This document shows positions 58,412-64,000 of a stretch of 64,000 nt of DNA, piece after piece. This DNA comes from Tetradesmus obliquus (taxonomy: Eukaryota; Chlorophyta; Chlorophyceae; Sphaeropleales; Scenedesmaceae): NCBI GenBank assembly GCA_030272155.1, contig CP126201.1, forward strand, positions 4,202,501 through 4,266,500, written 5' to 3'. The position numbers were made by a program, and so were the translations under genes. The notes under the pieces were generated by a model. The model was not told the DNA's origin, made no database searches, and saw only the letters and a list, made by a program, of their open reading frames with translations. Positions within the stretch are counted from its first letter, which is position 1; the number at the start of each line of letters is the position of its first letter.

Positions 58412-58915
58412 GAGGCCGCAGAAATGTTGCCAGGTGTCAAGGTGTCATTGCAACGCGTGCATTGTAGCTTGTCAAGGAGGCATGGACATTGCGGCAAAAG
58501 ATCCCAACCCACAAACCCTCTTCCCTCATCTTGCACGCCATAATCAGCCGGGGATGCTGTAGAACTGATAGAATGTGACGAGGGTGCATGAAAGCATTGA
58601 TGTATGGGTACGATTCAGGGGCAAAAGACCAGAGGACGTAAAGCATGGAGCACTGCTGGGGGCAAAGTGTGCGGGAGGTACCAGTCATGCAGTATCACTG
58701 GGTACAGAGATGCACGTGGATGTGCTCAAGCGACATGATCCTGCAGCGGTTGCTGATGCACACAAGCAACATTTTTCCAATGCCCAACAAAGCAGGACAA
58801 AAACAGTCATGAAACTATCAGATGGCTTCGAGCTGCAGCCTGCAACACCAGCTATTAAATCACCACACCCATCCCGTGCAAAGCCACATGCGTGAGGGAA
58901 GCATTGCGCCTCATC

Positions 58916-59249
58916 TCACCACCACAGCCGTGACGCGTCGCACCAGGTGTTGGCAAAGTCCAGTCCATACAGCTTGCTCCAGTAGCTGTATGCCTCTGGC
59001 GGCACCTTGCCACCCACAGGCGCAAACACAGTGCCATCTGGCGCCCCAAACTCTCCTGCAGGCAGCTTGATGGGGCCGACATTGACTGCTGACAGCAGCA
59101 GCACAGCCTGCGGGGTCAGTTTGGTGGTGCTGTTGGTGCCGTTGCTGCTGGTGGTGTTGGTGAAGGGAGGATAGGGGGATAGCACCAGCCATGGATCGCT
59201 CTCAAACACACCTGACAGCAGCAGCGGCAGTTTTGGCACCAGCGACAGT

Positions 59250-59291
<42 letters not shown>

Positions 59292-61819
59292 GTCATACTA
59301 CTACATCCTATCGCTGCCAGCGATGTTCACGCGTATCCAGATCCCGCCCAGCAGCGCACAGCATGTTACACGTCAATGGCATCTCTAGCATGTCACCACT
59401 CATGCGTCTATCCGACAACATGCTTGTGGTGGCACATGTTCCAGTTCAATGCCGGCTAGTGCGAAAAGACAATAAAAGTTGTAACATAACCACCCTGTGG
59501 CCGGCACCCACCTGCAGTGAACATCTCCATCCGGTAGGAGCTGATGCGCTCATCCCACCGCGCCCACACCTGCTTGCACATGCAGCAGCCAGGCAGCATG
59601 CCTCAGGAGGAAAAAGCATTGAATGTGACTGCATGCGTTTCACATGCGGTGCCTCGCATGACATTGAGCCGCAGCTGAGCAGCGGGATGGTCCCACGCAT
59701 GTTGCCGCCCCCCCCTTCCCCCAAATAGAAGCTGCTGCCTGCTCAACATAACACTGCTGCTGCTGCTGCCGCTGCCGCTGCTGCTGCCGCTGCTGCTGCC
59801 GCTGCTGCTGCTGCTGCAGCTGCTGCTGGGCCCGCACCTGCTTGCGCGTCCACCTGACCAAGGGCTTTCCACCTGGCATGGACTTGAGCTCATTTGGAAA
59901 TGCACGCCTCGAAATGTTGACGTTCACCGTGTATTCCAGGGTGCGGGACGTCTTGCCGGTTACGTTGTTGGTGGCAGTGAAGGTGCGCAGCTGCAAGCGG
60001 CGGGCGGGTTGCAAACAGCGCATCAAGCGAGTGTGTGAGGCACAGCAGTGGAGGCTTACGGGCGGTTTTAATTACTCTGTTCGAGGCCCGCAACTGCAAG
60101 ACATGGCTGGTGTGTAGCAGAGGCAAGCCAACTGCACACAATCCTGAAGTAACATGGCACATACCGCTCAGTGACCGCGCAGCGCTGCCGTAACATCTAC
60201 ACAGCACACCTCGGCTGCTGCATGCCATCCAGGCCCTATCTGTTAACATATCTTTGTTAGATTAGACGTTGTTATGTTCATTTAGATTAGATTCCCCTCT
60301 CACCCACCTTGAATCCCCTCAGGCACCACCCGAAGTGTGCGTGCATCACAAACTCCCAGCGCTTGTTGGATGCAGCCATGGCATCAAACACAGCCTCAAA
60401 CTCCGCCTTGCTGCTCCTGAATACTTTCTTGTTGCTGTCTGACCAGGGCCAGGGGGTGCAGCCTTTGGGGGAGATGCCTGTGAGGCAGGTGCTGTTCTGG
60501 GCACACCTGCAGCACAACGCATCCTTGCTCCATGATGAGTTTTGCTGCGGGCACAAAGCTCGCGTTGTTTAAGGATGGCTAGGATGAACTGAGCCATACA
60601 CTGCAACTCAACTGGCAAACAGTTTGACGCTACTACATGTAGGCTGAATGACATGAGTACGGCGCTTTGGTTCCGATTTAGCACCGCTTGCTTGCACGAG
60701 GCAGCACCAGAGCAGCATACCATAGAGCAGCTGCCAATGCTGCTGGCTAGGTATCTTGGGACTGTGCCATACTAACTGCTGCTGATACCAGCCTGTTACT
60801 GCGCTGCTGCCACCATTTTTGCTGCTGCTGCTGCTGCTGGCTGCAGCGACAATTGAATTGTGCACCAGCTATGCCAATCACACCGCTGAGCCGCTGAATG
60901 TCCTCTACAAGCATACCATACAGATGACGCATTGCTGAAACACTGCCTGTCAGCAGCAGCAGCATGCAAATGCACCCACCGAGTGAGGTCGTAGAAGCGG
61001 GCATTGTCCTTGTACCAGTAGCTGGCAATGTTCACACACTGATCCATCAGTGGAGGGATGGGCTTGGTGGGGTTGTATGATTGGGGCTTGGGGTTGCACT
61101 GGCTGACCAGCTGTACCAGGGAGGTACTAGACCTGCAGCAGCAGCAGCAGCAGCAGAAGCAGCACTTGTTGCGTTGGGCAGGCAGCAGTTGAGGTGGGCA
61201 CACCAGCACGTGCTGTCACATCTTGCGTTGAGAAACACTGCTCATTTGCAGCGCTGTGTACCACAAGGCACCGCAGAGCAAGTGCATGCTGTCATCTTCC
61301 TATAACGATCTTCTTGATACATGCTGCCTGCATGGCTGCTGCGTGTGCACACATGCACACGTGGGCCACTCTGCATATTTTGGACATTGTGTTGAGCACA
61401 GTTGTGCTAAGCAGCGTCAGCTGCAGAACAGCTGGGCGTGCAAAGACAAGGTATTTTCGGAAATGCTGTAGAAAAACAATCCCAATTCACCTGCAGGCTT
61501 GCAGGGCGAATACAGCGGCCTGGCACTCGGTGTCACCCAAGCAGGCCCCAGTAGGCTGGCCACACTTTGCCAGCAGACAGTTCTGGTCGATGCCCTGTGC
61601 TGCAGGCAGTACTGCAGCCACAGCTGCAGCCACTGCTTCATTGAGCTGCTGGGCGCTGGTCGTGTCGAGGTTTGCCGGGTTGTCACCCTGTTGCAGGAGG
61701 TGGCGTGTGGGGGTCCTGACAGCAGCTGTGAGTACGCTGCTTGTCAGCAAAACCAGCAGGGCCAACACCAGACCTGTGCAGCGGACGGCATGCAAAACAG
61801 ACAAATTTTGGTTTTCCAA
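58916..61819 (-). CDS. Secreted or lumenal Cys-containing protein, family unrecognised
   Basis: Exons with consistent phases: about 61491-61819, 60980-61132, 60308-60506, 59838-59990, 59512-59569, 58916-59211. A hydrophobic leader (LVLALLVLLTSSVLTAA) suggests secretion or an organelle lumen. A Cys-rich part follows: CLLAKCGQPTGACLGDTEC, VFALQAC, CNPKPQSYNP, CVNIASYWYKDNARFYDL. Further blocks are CLTGISPKGCTPWPWSDSNK, RWEFVMHAHFGWCLRG, RTLEYTVNVNISRRAFPNEL, ARWDERISSYRMEMFTAG and a final exon with several N-glycosylation sequons (NTTSSNGTNSTT) ending NTWCDASRLWW. The spacing in the first Cys block loosely recalls the Cys-rich N-domain of violaxanthin de-epoxidase, but the rest does not match, so no function is assigned. 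No in-frame ATG exists in the first segment after an upstream stop. The true start is therefore probably in another exon near 61800-61930. Confidence 0.68.
59243..59290. repeat. (CAG)n run in intron of the secreted-protein gene
   Basis: About 13 CAG triplets just upstream (minus strand) of the last exon's acceptor. A second interrupted run lies at 59755-59825 directly after a donor. Confidence 0.9.
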
Positions 61820-63164
61820 AGGTCAGCAACGGCATTGCAGCAGCTTAGCGTCGCTGTACGAGCCAATATAAACGACGGTTCACCGCCACGTGGCAATAAG
61901 CGGGCGATGCCAGATCTCAGCGGTCCCACCGAATAACTATGCTGTAACTACCTGGAAATCGCACTCCAGCCATGCGAGGTGTCACACTCGGCATGTGAGG
62001 CGATCTCTCCCACTTTGGCCGTGAAGATGCTGTTCCTCGTGCTGCGAGCAGAAGTCCCTGCCACATCGCCAAGGACACCATAAACCGAAATAAGCCGTGC
62101 TAATGCTGACCCTGATGTTGTACTTCACCAGCTTCGCCAGTCACCAGAAGGGTTGAGGGCTTTTTATTTGAAGAACAGGCATGTTTCACAAGGGTGCCAG
62201 CACTCCGAACACTGCTCGCGCATCCCGCAGCCCGTGTTCAGTGCTTGTCAATTGTATTCTTCACCCCGTCCGTGGTATTGCCTGATCTTTTGGCAGCTGC
62301 CAAAGCTGGGAGAAACCAATCAGTCTGCAAAGCAGCAGATGATCGCACCCCACCATGATTACCACAGTTCAGACAGTGAGTGACATTAAATTCAACACAG
62401 GCACTGCGTCAACACAACGCCAGGTGGCACCCACTGGGTGTATGCATCCATGAAGTAGGATAATCCGCACTGGCAAGATGCCACATCATGTGGCTGCCAC
62501 CGCCGCGGCCCGTGGCACAGCCGCAACCCAAGCGTAGATCAAACATGCAACACTACGCACTACGCACTGTACATCTGTAGCTTCCTTGAATAGATCTTGC
62601 CCATGCATGTAACCACACAACGTCAGCTACAAGACACATAAGCTGGCAGCCCCGCAAAGCTGCCACGGCTGGTTGCGCAAGACTGTCCCAGCATTTGCGT
62701 TTCCGGCATGCTTCACCCCTGGCATCAAACACACTAACAGCTGCTGCTGTGACCGCCACTGCCAGTTGGACAGCTGCCATATGTCATGAGCTTGGTGTGA
62801 TGCGCTTTGCTGAAGCTGCACGCCTGCCGGTGCTGCTTCTGCACACACCACCAACCAGTACATGCAACCAGCCGTAGCTGTCTCCAGCATATGACTATGG
62901 CTACGGTGCTGTGCCTGCTTCCGCCTTGTGCAGCAGGTGCCGTTAAGCACCATTGATTGCTGCTGTATCAAACTGCATGGCAGCAGTAGGCTGCTGCCGT
63001 TACAGCTGCTGCTGCACCCCTGTCCAAGCCGGCTCTCAAAGACATATCCAGCTCAGCCGTGGAGCAGCTGCCGATTGCTGCTGCTGGCACAGCCCTGGCT
63101 GCTGCAATTCACTGCCAGCAGGGCCCTTTGCCGCCGCCACTGCCGCTGCTGCTGCTGCTGCCGC
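61820..63164. other. Intergenic between the secreted-protein gene and NDUFA13
   Basis: Contains the 5' region of the (-) gene ending at 58916 and the 3' UTR of NDUFA13. TTACA at 63000-63004 is a minus-strand TGTAA about 160 bases past the NDUFA13 stop. No coding feature was recognised. Confidence 0.55.
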
Positions 63165-63699
63165 CTACTTCAGGACAGGGTCATCAATGCCGAAGGGCGC
63201 TGGGGGAGGGATCCAGCGGCCAGTGGCGCTGTTGCTCTTGCCCACCTCCCAGCCAGGCACCTGCGGCATTTGAGTACATAAGTACGTCAGTACAGAGTTT
63301 TCTGCGCAGCTGAGAGAAGCACCCTTTTTGTGCAATGGGTGCCGCAGTACAGAGCAAGAACGGAAACACAGATGTGCAAGTCAATGCGCAGGCTGCGGTG
63401 ATGCTCGCAGCAACCCTTCCTACGCTTACTGCAACCATATGCTCTGCTGGCTGAAGGTGTGCACATAAACTGCTGCGCATCAGCAGCCACACGCTCTGTG
63501 TGAAACTTTGTAATAAGGTGAGCAGCATCTCCTGCTGCTGAGCACTGTTAGCTGTTGGTGCTGCTGCAGCTATCACCACTAGCTGCATGCATATAGACTG
63601 CTGCCTGCTGCTGCTTGCATACAACTGCTGCTGCCACCACTCACGTCTTTCATGATGCGCGCCTCTGCCTCCCGTGCCCTCTTCTCGTGAGCTACCCAC
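63165..63699 (-). CDS. NDUFA13: NADH dehydrogenase complex I subunit NDUFA13 (GRIM-19), 3' part
   Basis: Accessory subunit of mitochondrial complex I. Two exons are visible: 63645-63699 (WVAHEKRAREAEARIMKD) and 63165-63260 (VPGWEVGKSNSATGRWIPPP, then APFGIDDPVLK-stop). The EARIMKDVPGW-x-VG block is diagnostic of the family, and the plant homologues end shortly after the WxPP motif as here. The upstream exons, including the transmembrane helix, were not found in 63700-64000 and probably lie beyond the window. The first visible exon begins in phase 2. Confidence 0.93.
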
Positions 63700-64000
63700 C
63701 TACAGCAGCAACACAATTCACATTGCAAATTGCAGCTCAGCACAACGCGCAGCTACCAGCAGCCAGCATGCAGAAGCACTAATACGCAACACCTTGCAAT
63801 TGAGTCGTGCACTGCTCCATCACTGCTTGCCTGCAACCCCTGGGACACATTTACAAACACATCAGCTCCCTGATGAGCTCCCTCAACTCTACAACTTTGT
63901 TGAAGCAGATTTGCAATTGCTTCGTCCTAAGTGTCCAGGCCAGAGGGTGCCGCGTGATCACGCATTAACCCCCCAAGATTATGCGCCCTAAACCCTGGCA
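63700..64000. other. NDUFA13 intron or upstream sequence
   Basis: No exon with a matching phase was found on the minus strand. Probably intron. Confidence 0.5.

Larger units (their letters stand above)
56657..58915. other. Intergenic, repeats but no confident gene
   Basis: Upstream region of CABIN1 and 3' side of the secreted-protein gene. It includes a plus-strand ORF of 107 codons at 56756-57079 with no recognisable motif and lower GC content, an 84-bp duplication and a 35-bp minisatellite. No exon chain was found. Confidence 0.5.

Noticed and set aside
1-64000. tRNA, rRNA or transposon genes
   Set aside because: No cloverleaf, rRNA motif, reverse transcriptase, integrase or transposase domain was recognised in any frame.

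Overview
The window looks like nuclear DNA of a chlorophycean green alga, most likely a Sphaeropleales/Scenedesmus-type species. The evidence is a GC-rich genome full of CAG/CTG and GCA/GCT triplet runs that become polyGln, polyAla and polySer inside proteins; many short exons with GTGAG donors and CTGCAG acceptors; TGTAA motifs downstream of several stops; and an octotricopeptide-repeat (OPR) organelle RNA factor, a family expanded in chlorophytes. No rRNA, tRNA, CRISPR array or intact mobile element was recognised.

Layout: 64-2186 (+) the last six exons of an aldehyde dehydrogenase; 3776-5771 (+) a ubiquitin-like protein with a SUMO-interacting motif; 7035-10418 (-) an unrecognised 521-residue protein with a coiled-coil tail; 10844-17362 (-) an SLC35F6-like drug/metabolite transporter; 18211-24004 (+) the OPR protein; 24926-29326 (+) uracil-DNA glycosylase UNG; 29891-32322 (+) GID4, the N-degron receptor of the GID/CTLH ubiquitin ligase; 34278-35262 (-) a weak hypothetical gene; 36634-38919 (-) a multi-pass membrane protein; 39547-56656 (-) a 17-kb gene for a very large CABIN1/HIR3-type histone chaperone subunit; 58916-61819 (-) a secreted or lumenal Cys-containing protein; 63165-63699 (-) the last two exons of complex I subunit NDUFA13 (GRIM-19). 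For the recognised genes, exons were placed by matching translated blocks to known families and requiring splice phases to agree; doubtful joins are flagged.

The genes are unrelated housekeeping functions (DNA repair, chromatin, protein turnover, respiration, transport, organelle RNA) and do not form a pathway. What unites them is structure. In at least six neighbouring genes, exon edges have been duplicated in tandem together with the adjoining intron, leaving arrays of 58, 125, 131, 206, 232 and about 245 bp. Each array carries a splice site and a few to several dozen codons, and many copies are frameshifted or have lost a splice site. This systematic exon-edge duplication is the most interesting feature of the window. 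It could feed intron growth, decoy splice sites or alternative exons. Whether it is undescribed cannot be decided from the sequence alone.
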